A stretch of DNA of 64,000 nucleotides, from assembly GCA_018105865.1 (NCBI GenBank), contig CM030852.1:11187145-11251144 (forward strand), written 5' to 3'. Positions 10,000 to 21,203 of this stretch are shown in pieces. Below the pieces are notes generated by a model. The model was not told the origin of the DNA. It searched no databases and saw nothing but the letters and a program-made list of their open reading frames with translations. Origin of the DNA: Metaphire vulgaris. Lineage: Eukaryota; Annelida; Clitellata; Crassiclitellata; Megascolecidae. Numbering within the stretch: position 1 is the first letter of the stretch; the number at the start of each line of letters is the position of its first letter. Position numbers and translations under genes: made by a program.

Positions 10000-11100
10000 A
10001 GTCTATGAGTTAATTTTTACAAGCAATGGCCATAAAGAATTAGTACTATTGCTATGCATTAGTGTAATAAACAATAATTGAAGATTACAACACAAAACTA
10101 GAGCCAATTTTGCATTTTGATTGTTATATTTGTGTTCAGCACATACAATTTATTAAGAAATTACTAATTTCAGTGGCATGACTTTTGTAAAAAAAATTGT
10201 TGTCCAGTGTTATAATTCGTAAGGCGTGGCTAAAGTTGAAGTCCGAATGTTGCTATTAGTTATATTCACCACGAGAGAGTCAACAGCATTATGAAAATCG
10301 ATATACCTTACATAGTTTGTCTGACTGTTGCTAAGCGTTATTATTCTGCTGTGTACAGTATACAAGTGACGTCAAACAGGAGGACGCTACTGTATATCGC
10401 AGTTAGTTGGTATCAGGCGCCTGATTGTTACTAATTGTATGAGAACGCCTATTCATACATTGGATAGCTTCCACTTGAATAGGATCTCCAATTTATGTAT
10501 GGACTTTGACTTGTTCACGCTGTTATGTGTCGGCTCAAAATACTGTTACGGTTACTTAGGAATTTGCCTTGTGTTGCCGCTAAGTAGCAGTCAGTTGTGT
10601 AGTATTTCCGTTAGATTCTGTCTCAGTTATGGACTTCTGTTAATTTCAGGTTTTAAAATAAATGCTTAAAATCTGAAACCGTATTCAGTATTTCGCGACG
10701 AGAAGCGCCTCCCTCTACAATGCACAGTTTCAATGCTCAGTTTCAGCTTCGCATTAAATCTGCCAATTGATAATGTACTAGCAGGGAATCTCGTCGGCCA
10801 GTGAGACATTGAATAGAAATCCAGCTCCATGTAAATTTCAATGAACATGCACAACACGCACAAGTTCGAACGTGGCGTATTTGAATCAATATACAGTAGC
10901 AGTGGCATTTGTGCAGTACGAGTGGATTTTAGAGGGCTAGAATTTGAATGCTTCATAATGCCCATTCTGAATCTAGAGATATTGCAAGAAATTCAAATTC
11001 CTGCTAGTATGGTAGCCACTGAACCCATTCTAGTAGGCCTACATAATAGACGATTCTCAATGTATAACGGGCTAATTGCCCTTCCTCTTCTTCTTCTTCT
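10000..11100. other. no recognisable gene
   Basis: AT-rich sequence. The short open frames at 10439-10669 (+) and 10666-10965 (-) show no domain or splice support, so I do not call them. Confidence 0.4.
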
Positions 11101-11240
11101 TTTTCTTATTCTTTTCAGGTGTCATGCATTACTGCGTCAGCGGTCGGCGGTCCTGGACTTCCACTTTTCACGAACTCTGGTATCTCTCAGGAGTTCAAGT
11201 CTCTGCTCCATATAGCAGAACTGATCATACAGAACACTCA
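11100..11240 (-). pseudogene. 3' tip of a LINE (same family as 57918-58335)
   Basis: About 120 bp match the last codons of the minus-strand LINE at 57918-58335, the part that encodes the final EKWKSMVADAEMH-type tail. It is followed by a pyrimidine-rich stretch. It is extremely 5'-truncated and abuts the CR1 element. Confidence 0.6.
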
Positions 11241-11692
11241 AGCAGCTCACTGAGCCGTGTTTAGAAATTTTCTTGCTTGTCAGAATCTAAGCTAACATCT
11301 GTAATCGGTAAAGTTATGGAAAAAATACTGAAAGAAAGCATTTTGGAACATTTGACTAGGCATAAAATTGTTAAAGATAGTCAGCATGGATTTACAAAGG
11401 GGCGTTCATGCCTGACCAACCTGTTGGACTTTCTGGAGGAGGTTTTTGATAAGCTAGAAATGGGCAAGGCAGTATACATAATATATTTAGATTTTGCCAA
11501 AGCTTTTTATAAAGTACCCCACATAAGGCTGGCTGCCAAACTGAAGTCCTGTGGAATAAGGGGGAATATTCTCAGATGGATTGAAAATTGGTTGAAGGGA
11601 AGAAGACAGAAGGTTGGCATTAGGGGAGGCCATTCGCAATGGGCAAGAGTTATCAGTGGAGTGCCTCAGAGCTCAGTGCTTGGGCCATTGCT

Positions 11693-11699
<7 letters not shown>

Positions 11700-11742
<43 letters not shown>
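11700..11742. repeat. (TA)n expansion inside the RT coding region
   Basis: It lies exactly where CR1-type enzymes read LFLIYINDI. The natural ATATAT codons have expanded and the downstream frame is shifted. Confidence 0.9.
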
Positions 11743-11745
<3 letters not shown>

Positions 11746-12604
11746 GATATCGATGAAGGATTACTGTCCAAAATTTCAAAGTTTGCCGATGATACAAAGT
11801 TATGCAGTAATATAAACTCGGAGGATGATGCAAAAATTTTACAAGAAGATCTAAGGAAATTGTTTCAGTGGTCTGTGGACTGGCAGATGCTTTTCAATAT
11901 TGATAAATGTTCTGTAATGCATGTTGGGAAGTCTAATAATGGTAATGAATATTCTTTAGGGGGGAAGGTTCTAACCACAACAGAAAAAGAAATAGACTTG
12001 GAGATAATCATCCATAGAAGTATGAATCCATCCCACCAATGCATGGAGGCAGCAAAAAAGGGAAACCAAATGTTGGGAATGGTGAAAAGGACAATTGTGA
12101 GTCGTGACAAAGAGATAATCATTAAACTCTATAAGTCATTAGTAAGGCCTCATCTAGAATACTGTGTTCAAGCTTGGAATCCATTCTTGAAAAAAGATAT
12201 AGAACTTTTAGAAAAAGTGCAAAGACGAGCAACGAAGATGGTCAATGGGTGCCATAATTTAAGCTACGAAAAAAGACTTCAATATTGTGGACTGACAACA
12301 TTAGAAAGGAAAAGAGAGAGAGGGGGGATTTGATAGAAACATACAAAATAATGACTGGGAAAGTAGATGTGCCATATGATCGATTCTTTACATTGGCACA
12401 CTATAGCAGCACAAGAGGCCACAAGTGCAAATTACTTAAGCAGAGGGTTGGTCCAAGAAAGAAAGAAATTTTTAGTGTAAGGGTTGTGGACAAATGGAAC
12501 AGTTTGGACGAGGTGGGAGTGACAGTTGAAACAGTAAACGGATTCAAAGGCTATCTAGATAAACTAGGTTATTGAATGCAGATGGTTACATCAGTGGTTT
12601 TCAC

Positions 12605-13002
12605 CATGAGCGTAAAACACGGGGGGACGGCGGGAGACGGTCCCCCCGAATAATTAGTTGGCGGGGACAGAGTATCAATTATCCCCTTCCAATGTTTTGG
12701 GCTATATGGTAAAAGATTCTATCCTACCCCATGATGTTGATGCCAGAATTACGCCAAATCCACATTCTCTCATTTCGGATGACCTTTTTTGCTTGTCAGG
12801 GTATTTGGAGAGGGAAAAATATAAGAATATCAGGATGACCTTCTTTTTGGCTTGTCAAGACGTATTTCATAGGCGATTTTAAGTCCCCACCATAATATGC
12901 AATATCCCCCCCCAAATGGGGAGATATTTATATTTCTGGGGGGGTCAACTTTTTAAAAATTATTCTATCCCCCCCAATGTTGACGCCAGGTTTACGCCCC
13001 TG
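12605..13002. mobile_element. hAT-like element nested in CR1
   Basis: The ends CATGAGCGTAAAAC and (inverted) CAGGGGCGTAAAC carry an exact GTTTTCAC duplication (12597-12604 and 13003-13010). The empty site is present in related CR1 tails at 50660 and 51365. The shared internal motif occurs at about 12778 and 12834. Confidence 0.9.
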
Positions 13003-13045
13003 GTTTTCACACAGGCTTACTTAGCCTCCTAAACCACTTAAAATC

Positions 13046-13046
13046 A

Positions 13047-13125
<79 letters not shown>
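13046..13125. repeat. (ATT)n tail of the CR1 element
   Basis: Trinucleotide run directly after the CR1 3' end. Confidence 0.9.
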
Positions 13126-13128
<3 letters not shown>

Positions 13129-13129
13129 C

Positions 13130-13445
13130 TGTTTAATTTTCATGAAAACAGATTTTGCCAATCCGATTCCTGTATTGATGTCTGTGTCGCTGCTTCCAAA
13201 GTACTCGAAATGTGCTACTTTTTTCGATTTCTCTTCCATTAAGAGAGTCCTGCATTTGGGACAGTTTGTTGCTTGTCCAAACTTGTTTCTGCCAGTTTAT
13301 CTACTAATCTCTGCAGCTCTTTTTTTCTAAGAATGCTGTGTTAAATTGTCAGCAGACCTTATGTTGTCGATATTATTTCCTCCAATCTTTATTCTTTCCA
13401 GATCCTTGCCTAATTGCTCTATGCTTCTGTTATTACAATAGGTAA
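13130..13445 (-). pseudogene. decayed LINE RT fragment
   Basis: The minus strand reads NNIDNIRSADN (decayed form of an RT catalytic ..YADD box), then CPKCRTL, and KKVAHFEYFGSS..TDINTGIGLAKSVF, the typical segment after the RT palm of RTE-like LINEs. It contains stops. Confidence 0.65.
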
Positions 13446-14140
13446 TACTCCACATTTTGTGTGCAAATAAATACAGATTCCAGATACACGTTTCGAACAA
13501 AGGACATAATAACCAAAATTGGTTGCACTAGGTTTGCAAATCTGAGTCCAAAACAATGAGAAACGGCCTGAAATCAGCCCATCCAGAGTAGCAAATATTG
13601 CAGAATGAATGAAGTGTCAAATCTTGCGCATATCACGATTGTGGCACTGATCAGCCTTACTCAATAATTATGGCAAATACTGTAAACAGAACATCGTGCA
13701 TACGTTTTGTGCCATATTAAGAAGACGAGCAAGAAAACAATATAAAATTTATACGTGACTGGGATACATGGCCCGTTAAAAAGAACTGCTGAACTCCGCC
13801 GGATTAATAATAACTGGAAAAATCATCATAGATGTTGCATCTCCAAGCATCGTGAAGAATCATATCATTAACTAAATTGCATGCAGATAATTGGCTATAG
13901 CACAAGTTCGTGACGTCTCGGACTGTTCTAATGTTTGTATTTCGTACATTTTTGGTGCACATGAGATAATGTTGCATTAAAGAGAAAAATAGTTGAATCA
14001 AAAGACTTCAATCAACTGACATGATTGAAAGCTCGATAGCTCAAGCATTTTCTAATACATTTCTACCAAAGCACATTAAATGTTAAATTGTCAAAGGACG
14101 AAAAAGTACATATGCTATATTGAGCAGTACTTAACAGTTG
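13446..14140. other. 3' flank of lectin copy A
   Basis: No coding signal. The part from about 13990 matches the downstream flank of copy B (24780-24930), so it is the duplicated 3' UTR or spacer of the lectin genes. Confidence 0.5.
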
Positions 14141-14394
14141 CTACAGCTCCTCAAAGTAGTAGTCTGGAAGCCACCAATCGCAGCCTTCAGCTGGACCAAC
14201 ATCCGATGCATTGTATCCAGTCGGGTGGAAGTTGATTTCGCATTTTCCATTCGATACGAAGTAGTTGAAAGAGTCGCAGTTATTCTCCATACAGAACTCC
14301 ATACAGTATATTTGCTTGCTTTTGGTCGCTGTACTAAACCCAGTGAATGGCTTGCTGATGAATCTTGCTCCAGACGTCCTTCTGAAGTTCACCT
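14141..14394 (-). CDS. lectin A exon 4 (PAN/apple domain)
   Basis: 254 bp, open, ending in TAG; acceptor TTACAG precedes it. It encodes the cysteine pattern C-x3-C-x4-C-x12-C typical of PAN/apple cores and a GCDWWLPDYYFEEL tail. Same length as exon 4 in copies B and C. Confidence 0.8.
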
Positions 14395-14682
14395 CTGTAA
14401 TCAATAAATACAAACAACACATCACAATTATTTTTACACAAAATTACCGTACGTTGCTTTTCGAAATTGTCTTTCAGATTCACAAAAACGACTGATGAGC
14501 AGAAAAGGATATTCAAACTGGCGCTGGGTCCCTGTATAATGTACATGTATATCTATGAATATATGGAAGATAAAGCGAAAACTGCGAAATATATGACGAA
14601 AATAGCAAAAAGTGTGGATAAATTTGCCGCACACACACATATACAGTGTATATACCAAAAGTGTCCGGGGCAGGTATATATA

Positions 14683-15111
14683 TCTATCATATTAAAATCG
14701 CTATCTTTACGTCGCGATGCGTTGGTGGACGATGTTCGAAGACGACGTTGCTATTGGTAACAATTCTTCGTAGAATCGTAGTTTAGCACGGTTTAGTCGA
14801 GTCATTGCAGTGTCAGAGGGGTGGGCGTGCGACGACGTTGCTATTGGTAACAATTGTTCGCAGCCTGAGGTAGTTGCAACGTACATTTTAACGTACACAA
14901 AAAATACGTGTACAGCGTCACAAATGGCCACAGTTACGTGATTTTAACGTACATAGGCCTAATTATTACGTGGCGCAGAGCTTGGCTAGGTGGCGATCAT
15001 TGAAATGTTGTTCAGCATGAATTCAATGATTGGGTATTAGGTATAGGTATTGGATTAGTATTATCCTGCACTGCGAGCGAAGCGAGCGCGAGCGAAGCGA
15101 GCATCTTTCTA

Positions 15112-15112
<1 letters not shown>
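14683..15112 (+). mobile_element. non-autonomous Helitron-like element
   Basis: It begins TCTATCATATTAAAATCG after an A and ends CATCTTTCTAG before a T, the A^T insertion and CTRR end expected of Helitrons. The last 45 bp contain the GCGAGCGAAGC direct repeats shared by all copies here. Its interior matches the 5' region of the coding copy at 21952. The 3' side lies against a TA microsatellite. Confidence 0.75.

Positions 15113-15195
<83 letters not shown>
15113..15195. repeat. (TA)n(TG)n microsatellite
   Basis: Pure dinucleotide runs next to the Helitron 3' end. Confidence 0.95.
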
Positions 15196-15203
<8 letters not shown>

Positions 15204-15213
15204 GTATGTGTGT

Positions 15214-15425
15214 ATGTTAGAGTCAAAGTGTGAAAGTGTGAAATCAGGTAATGATGACATTGACTGAAATTATTAGGCATTGTTTAACAATGCCTGAAAT
15301 TTCTCAGATTTTCTACACACTTTGCCTGAAATCTTTATCTGTGATGGAATAGCATGCAGCAGGTAAATGTCGGCATATGTCGAAATTGCCTAAGAATTTC
15401 AGGCAATGTCAACATTGCCTGATTT
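15214..15425 (+). repeat. dispersed repeat, one arm of an inverted pair
   Basis: About 200 bp containing several forms of AATTTCAGGCAATGTC and its complement. The same sequence in inverse orientation lies at 18340-18540, so the pair brackets the 15.4-18.3 kb cluster. Both arms abut TA or CA microsatellites. Confidence 0.65.

Positions 15426-15514
<89 letters not shown>
15425..15514. repeat. (CA)n(TA)n(TG)n microsatellite
   Basis: A run of CA, then TA, then TG dinucleotides; the whole can form a long hairpin. Confidence 0.9.
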
Positions 15515-15708
15515 TTATTAATGTTGTAGAACTTTTTTATATTACTACTTGTTCCTTTATTTCATTAGAAGTTTAGACAGTTTTTAAAGTTATTAATGTT
15601 GTAGAACTGTTTTCTATTACTGCTTGTTCCTTTATTTCATTTGAAATTAATAAAGTTTTTGGCAGTTATTAATGTTTCAGAACTGTTTTATATTACTGCT
15701 TGCAACGT
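15515..15708. repeat. tandem repeat, period about 75 bp
   Basis: Two and a half copies of a unit starting TTATTAATGTTGTAGAAC, beginning near 15515, 15590 and 15666. Confidence 0.8.
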
Positions 15709-15719
15709 TTAAGTGGCCA

Positions 15720-16690
15720 TCCATATAGTACTGTGGCGAACCGCGCCTATCGAGGTTCCTACGCCTCCTAAACTCAAGATGGCTCCGCCCGGTTCGGCGC
15801 ACACGGGGTTTGACTCAACTCTAAGGCACGTGGTCGTCCGTCTTAGCTTTTTGGCTAAGATCTCAGGCTCTATTGCTACCACCTGTCACTACGCGCACTT
15901 TACCTGCACTCCGTTCCTATATTCCACACTTAATCCCTCTCTCAATGTATCCTCTTTCCTCTACCTTAACTCTCCGTGCACCTTACTCCTCTCCGTGCAC
16001 CTTACCTTTCACTGTGCACCTTGCCTCTCGCCGTGCACCTTGCCTCTTACCGTGCACCTTACCTCTCACCGTGCACCTTGCCTCTCTCCGTGCACCTTAC
16101 CTTTCTCCACACCTTCGCACTGCACCTCTCGCAATGCACCTTCGCAATGCACCTCTCTCAATGCACCTTCGCAATGCACCTCTCGCAATGCACCTTCGCA
16201 ATGCACCTCTCTCAATGCACCTTCGCAATGCACCTCTCGCAATGCACCTTCGCAATGCACCTCTCTCAATGCACCTTCGCAATGCACCTCTCGCAATGCA
16301 CCTCTCGCAATGCACCTTCGCAATGCACCTTCACACTGCACTTAATCTCAAGGGTGCTTCCTTAACCTCAGGGTGCACTCTTCCTACTGGTGCATAGGGT
16401 GCATAGGGTGCATACTGCACTATCCTTATATGCACTTATATGGACCTTCTTACCATCACACGCCGCCTCGGCCATCGGTCCTGATCTGTGGCAGAATGGG
16501 CTATTTGTACGATTTCTGCCGGCCACTAATGCGTGCACTCATCTCACTAGCTCGCACTCATCGCTTCTTTTTAATTGCTGCGCGCTATGCATTAATCGCC
16601 TATCTCTTAGCCTTACTGCTCTACTCGGTCAATCTATTATTATTATATTGGGCCTGACTACCTATGCGGGCGGCTACCTGTCAAAGGATT
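15720..16690 (+). repeat. unclassified repeat with GCAATGCAC minisatellite
   Basis: Within this block, 15965-16110 repeats CCGTGCACCTT-type units and 16110-16335 repeats two alternating units, CTCTCGCAATGCAC and CTTCGCAATGCAC. At 15841-15865 the stretch TTAGCTTTTTGGCTAAGATC forms a small stem-loop resembling the U2 snRNA 5' end. A related block with a different minisatellite (GGTACTACCTC) lies at 58380-58700. Long open frames here are repeat artefacts. Confidence 0.6.
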
Positions 16691-16957
16691 AAGCTCATGA
16701 ATTATTAATGGCTCACTTGCGTCTATTGCTACTACGGGTTCTATGCTATTATCTAAATTCGCTACAGTACGTACGCAAAAAATCATGTTTTCATCCCCCC
16801 CCCGTTGCACACCGTACATTTTGGTTAACCCCTATGCGTACGTACAAATTAGCAAAACACCCCCACCCAAAAAAAACCCCGCACGGTGAAAATTTATTGT
16901 TAGCCATAGCCAAAAAGCATTTGTTTACTATTACATTAAAGGTTTTTAATATTTAAA

Positions 16958-17431
16958 CTAGAAAGATGCTCGCTTCGCTCGCGCTCGCTTCGCTCGCAGT
17001 GCAGGATAATACTAAAACCCAATCATTGAATTCATGCTGCTGAACAACGTTTCAATGACGTACGTACGCCACGTAGCCAAGCTCTGACGCTGCAACGTAC
17101 GCTTCGTCAAAAGCTTCGCGTGGCCGTTCGCTTCGCGTCGCCGTTCGCTTCGCGAGTTGTACACAATATGACGCTGCAACGTACGCTTCGTCAAACGCTT
17201 CGCGTGGCCGTTCGCTTCGCGTGGCCGTTCGCTTCGCGTCGCATTTCGCTTCGCGAAGCCTAAGATTTCAGAACGACCAATCAGAACGCTCACCCAGCCA
17301 ACCAATCAGAACGCTTGAAGGTAACGAATGGGAACGTCACACAGCCAACCAATCAGAACGCTCACACAGTCAACCAATGAGAACGTTTGAAGGTAACAGA
17401 CATACAGAGCAAGGATCTTAATATTATACTA
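16958..17431 (-). mobile_element. Helitron-like element with CpG-rich minisatellite
   Basis: Its minus-strand 3' end is CATCTTTCTAG (plus strand CTAGAAAGATG at 16958). The 5' end is TATAATATTAAGATCC at about 17431, lacking the usual TC. It contains GCTTCGCGTGGCCGTTC-type minisatellite units and the ACCAATCAGAACGC repeats shared by all copies here. Confidence 0.7.
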
Positions 17432-18086
17432 AAAAATTTCAGGAATCGATAGAAACGTAAGGAATTATAAAAAGGGACTTTAAAGTTTAAAGTACTAAAC
17501 GGAACATTTGAAACTCATAATGTTAATCTATAGGGCATGACGTTGCACATTTGCGTCAAATTGCGGTAGATTTCGAGAGGGGAAGGGGGGGTATATTCCG
17601 AAGGCACACAGCCAAGCTCAACCAAAGGGATGGTTGGTTGGGAGATGGATGGGGAGAGGGGTGGAAGAGGGGTGGAGGGAAGGGGTTGGGAGAAGGTTGG
17701 GAGGAAGGGGTTGGGAAGAGGGGTGGAGGAAGGGGGTGGGAGAGGGTTTGGGGGGTTGGGAGGAGGAAGAGGGTTGGGAGAGGGATGGGGATGGAAAGAG
17801 GGTGGGGAGGGGAAGGGGGTGGGGATGGGAGGGGTTTGTTTGAGAGAGGATGGGGAGAGGGAAAGGGAACGGGGTTTGAGCTGCAATTAAGACGCTTCGA
17901 ACGCTCCGTTGATTATATTATACAGTTTTGATTAATAGGCAATGGTTGTCAATGGCAACAGCGTCGTGCACAGCCAGGACAGAGGTTACGCAATTCGATT
18001 TCTCAACGTCGATTGGTGACCAATCAGAACGCTTGAAGGTAACAGACAAACTGGACAAACAGAGCAAGGATCTTAATATTATAAAT
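17432..18086 (-). mobile_element. Helitron-related segment with GGGTTGGGAG satellite
   Basis: It carries its own TATAATATTAAGATCC 5' end at about 18083 and a G-rich purine minisatellite (17570-17875). The same arrangement recurs at 59524-60891, so the two Helitron pieces travelled as a composite. Frames on either strand here are low-complexity artefacts. Confidence 0.6.
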
Positions 18087-18339
18087 AACCGTCGGAACAT
18101 TAGTTGGGACCCTTTGTTTGACCGTGAGAAAGTAATTTTGTTCAAATCAAATGTTTGTGTGAATATACCAGCCTTCTATCTATTTATAAATTTGAATCTA
18201 CGTACGTACAAATTCAGTCGTGACCCCCTCCCTCCCGTACGCTTCCATACGCAAAATCGCCTAAATCTCAAGCCCCCTTCCCCCTCGGTGCGTACGTACT
18301 ATATGGACGGCCCCTAATTTGCAACTCATTTAATTTTTG

Positions 18340-18536
18340 TTATGTTATACATTGGTGCATGCATAGCTCCATATACAGTGCTATTCCATCACAGATACAG
18401 ACTTCATGCAAAGTGTGTAGAAAATCTGAGCAAATTTCAGGCATTATCGACATTGCCCGAGTGAAAACGGCTTATGTCGACATTGTTTAAAAATTTCAGG
18501 CAATGTCAACATTACCTGATTGCACACTTTGACTGT

Positions 18537-18540
<4 letters not shown>
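18340..18540 (-). repeat. dispersed repeat, second arm of the inverted pair
   Basis: Inverse-orientation match to 15214-15425, followed by a TA microsatellite (18539-18586). Confidence 0.65.
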
Positions 18541-18588
<48 letters not shown>

Positions 18589-18870
18589 ATATATGTATAT
18601 AAACATAGATTTATACATATAATTTATATATGCGGAAATCGCGATGTGGATAAAACGAAAACGGTGCGGTGAAATAAATAATTTGCTAAATATGATTTAG
18701 ATGTGTAGATATGTATGATGTATGATTTTCGGTACGATTATATCTATGCTGGTGATAAAGGAAAGTGTAATCGCAATTAAAATACCGGTACGATGCAGAA
18801 GGGAGGACTGCATACAAAACAAACATTTCGAGGTTCTCAGTGAACAATTCAATTTACAGGATAAGCTTAC

Positions 18871-19652
18871 TTTTTGTTTTTGCAGCGTAAACCTCAACTT
18901 CCCAAATTTCACGTTGACAACTGAAACTCATGTTAGGCATATCGGTTCCAAGTGTGATGACTACATATCTTGCAAGTGGCATATGTGGTGAGCAGTCGAC
19001 AGTTCTGATTCTATTTTTAGTAGAGCTGTACCGATTAATCGGCAACATTCATAATCGGACCGATTATTAGGACAATCGGAACAATCGGTAATCGGGCGCC
19101 AGTCCGGTGCCGATACCGATTAATCGGTAACATTTGTATTCTGGCCGATTTTTAGGATTATTGGAACAATCGGTTATAAATTGCAATATGAACATAGAAA
19201 TTTAGAATTTGACATAATAAGTATTGATAGCAAAATCATTATTCATTAATGATCAAGCACACATTATGCATTGAATCTCTTGGCAAACCTCGAATTGAAC
19301 CTTCATACGGAGGGCATGTGCATTTACGCTACACTTTTTGGGCAAATTTGACTGCACGATCATTAAAAACTACCGATTTGGAGAATTCGACAGATAATCG
19401 GTATCGGCAAAACAATCGGTTGTCTAACAATCGGAACAATCGGTAATCGGAACAATCGGCAAAATGTGCAATCGGTACAGCTCTAATTTTTAGTCAGAAT
19501 AATGTTGTACTCGTCGACAGTTCTGATTCTCTTTTTAGTCAGAGTAATGTTGTACTGGGCGCAGAGAAAGTAATCGGAGGTTGTCAGCGGTGTTGTCACA
19601 TCCAACCCAATATTCGTCACTCCAACGATCAAATAATTATTTTGGCAGGCCT
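18871..19652 (-). pseudogene. lectin A exon 3, interrupted
   Basis: Acceptor TTTCAG at 19653-19658 and donor GTAAGC at 18865-18870. Without the hAT element and its 8-bp duplication it is 309 bp, against 249 bp in copies B and C. Of the 60 extra bases, 45 are an in-frame tandem duplication (an extra TLTKxRIRTVD-type segment). Confidence 0.85.
19021..19485. mobile_element. hAT-like element in lectin A exon 3
   Basis: Ends TAGAGCTGTACCGATT and (inverted) TAGAGCTGTACCGATT are perfect, flanked by an exact ATTTTTAG duplication (19013-19020 and 19486-19493). The interior is rich in AATCGG repeats. No transposase is seen, so it is non-autonomous. Confidence 0.9.
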
Positions 19653-19867
19653 CTGAAACGAGATAACTAAATTTATCATGAAGCCAACGAATCATATTAC
19701 AAAATTCTGCAGTTCAATAATTGATGGTTGTTCATATCATTAAGAAAATTTGAGCATGTAACTTGATTGCATGCTGCATATGGTTTTCCACTGTGTTCGA
19801 ACTCAATGATCTTCAGAACCAATATTCCAGCAATATTTAGCAACGGAAATATTATAATGACTACTAC

Positions 19868-20071
19868 CATAGAAGTCGCTGTATCTGTGAATCAGCGTCA
19901 CTCTGACAACAAGATAGATATTGACGAGGTCGATCATCAGCCATGAGTTTTCGTTCTTATTTACCAGACACCCGGTACTTGTGTTTCCATCTGTCATTCG
20001 GTAGGATCTGTTGTCATCAACTGAACTTCCGTTGACTGCTTTGTGCAAAGCAACATTGACTCCCGATCGAG
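19868..20071 (-). CDS. lectin A exon 2
   Basis: 204 bp. It encodes RSGVNVALHKAV, then a WLMIDL core strand as in F5/8C and F-type lectin folds. The acceptor is GCTACAG; the donor is GTAGTA. Confidence 0.8.
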
Positions 20072-20105
20072 CTGTAGCATCACAAGTATCAAACAAATGT
20101 AGGTC

Positions 20106-20489
20106 CAGTATTTATTCTAGCCACCAGGTAACTGCCACCTTGACATTGGGGTGGGATTTTGAAATGTTTGGGGGCAAGAGGTCTGAGTCTCCAAAACCCT
20201 TGACAAGCAAAAAGGCTATCTTTCTTCTGAAATGTTGTGACAAGCAAAAAAAGAAAAAGGTCATTCTTCCATCTTTCCTAATATTTTTTTAAATATTTTT
20301 TACCCTGCTCAAATGCCCTGACAAGCAAAAAATTGTCATCCTTACATTTTTCCCCTCTCCAAAAAAGCCCCCCGTCGTCACACTTTTGGGGGGAAATTTT
20401 CATCCCCCAGCCAACATATAAAAAATTTTGGTGGGAATTTTAGAACTTTTTGGGGGGAATCCTTCAGAGAAGGCCTAGAATAAACACTG
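20106..20489. mobile_element. hAT-like element in lectin A intron 1
   Basis: Ends CAGTATTTATTCTAGCC and (inverted) CAGTGTTTATTCTAGGCC. Flanks TGTAGGTC and TGTAGGCC. The internal motif occurs three times, at about 20199, 20236 and 20320. Confidence 0.8.
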
Positions 20490-20897
20490 TGTAGGCCTAT
20501 TGGTTTCAATGAGTAAGTTAAAAATTTCATCATATTATATAGCGCATCTATTTAGTACCGTCTTATCTTCTTTAAGCTTATAATGACATTTGGAAATTGT
20601 TTGCAATTGATTTCAGCGCTGCATGGTCTCTTGCTTAGAGGTAATTTATTCTCTAAATGTTATTGAAGAAAACCTGCGGTTTATGCCACACAATTTTTTG
20701 AAGCAGTATGACAAATGTTTCTGACTAAAATGGCACAAGATACAAGACAATGAAAAGGTGGACAAAAATTAAATGATGGCGACAGGACGAGAATAAAGAA
20801 AAGAACTAGGGACAGAGATCTTGAACAAGGCTGTCTTTCGATGAATCATCTATCCACTTCTCGTTATCGTATCGTCACTGCTTCCTGTAGGCCCCAC

Positions 20898-21145
20898 CAG
20901 TGGCGTATTTAGGGGGTACGCTCCCGAGCCATAGCGTACCCCTTTGGTTTTTGACCTTTGGTCTTTCGTTCTTCCCTTCGGTTGCACTTAAAGACTGCTA
21001 CGCGGACGTTAACCTTCTTTTGCTTGTCACCGCGTTCTAGAAGGGTGATAACCGGTTTTTTTTTTGCAGTACATAGAATCAAAGTTATTTTTCGAACTTC
21101 TCAAATTTCAGCGTACCCCTTTAAGCCTTTCTAAATACGCCCGTG
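20898..21145. mobile_element. hAT-like element in lectin A intron 1
   Basis: Ends CAGTGGCGTATTTAG and (inverted) CACGGGCGTATTTAG. Flanks GGCCCCAC and AGCCCCAC. Same family as 24315-24739 and 52785-52970. It lies about 60 bp from the exon 1 donor. Confidence 0.8.
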
Positions 21146-21203
21146 AGCCCCACATAGGTATTTCCATATAAAACAAGGCTAATAATTATTGTAGTTTCCT
21201 TAC

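Larger units (their letters stand above)
11279..13125 (+). mobile_element. CR1-like non-LTR retrotransposon, broken
   Basis: The plus-strand RT starts inside its N-terminal part (LTSVIGKVMEKI, QHGF.KGRSCLTNLL), then DFAKAF, a GVPQ.SVLGPLLFLIYI block, then after a TA microsatellite NDIDEGLLSKISKFADDTKL with the catalytic ADD at about 11783. The thumb and C-terminus follow (LYKSLVRPHLEYCVQAWNP; LIETYKIMTGK). Defects: 5' truncation, a frameshift caused by the TA expansion at 11700-11742, another in a G-run near 12325, and a hAT insertion in the 3' UTR (12605-13002). The 3' UTR ends in an ATT tail. Fragments of the same 3' end lie at 50611-50750 and 51321-51590 (minus). Confidence 0.9.

Noticed and set aside
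16066..16397. Repeat proteins in the GCAATGCAC region
   Set aside because: All frames stay open because the repeat lacks stops; no start context, splice sites or domain support.
17515..17931. Proline- or glycine-rich proteins in the G-rich satellite
   Set aside because: They are translations of a purine-rich minisatellite that is part of a Helitron segment (also 60207-60690).
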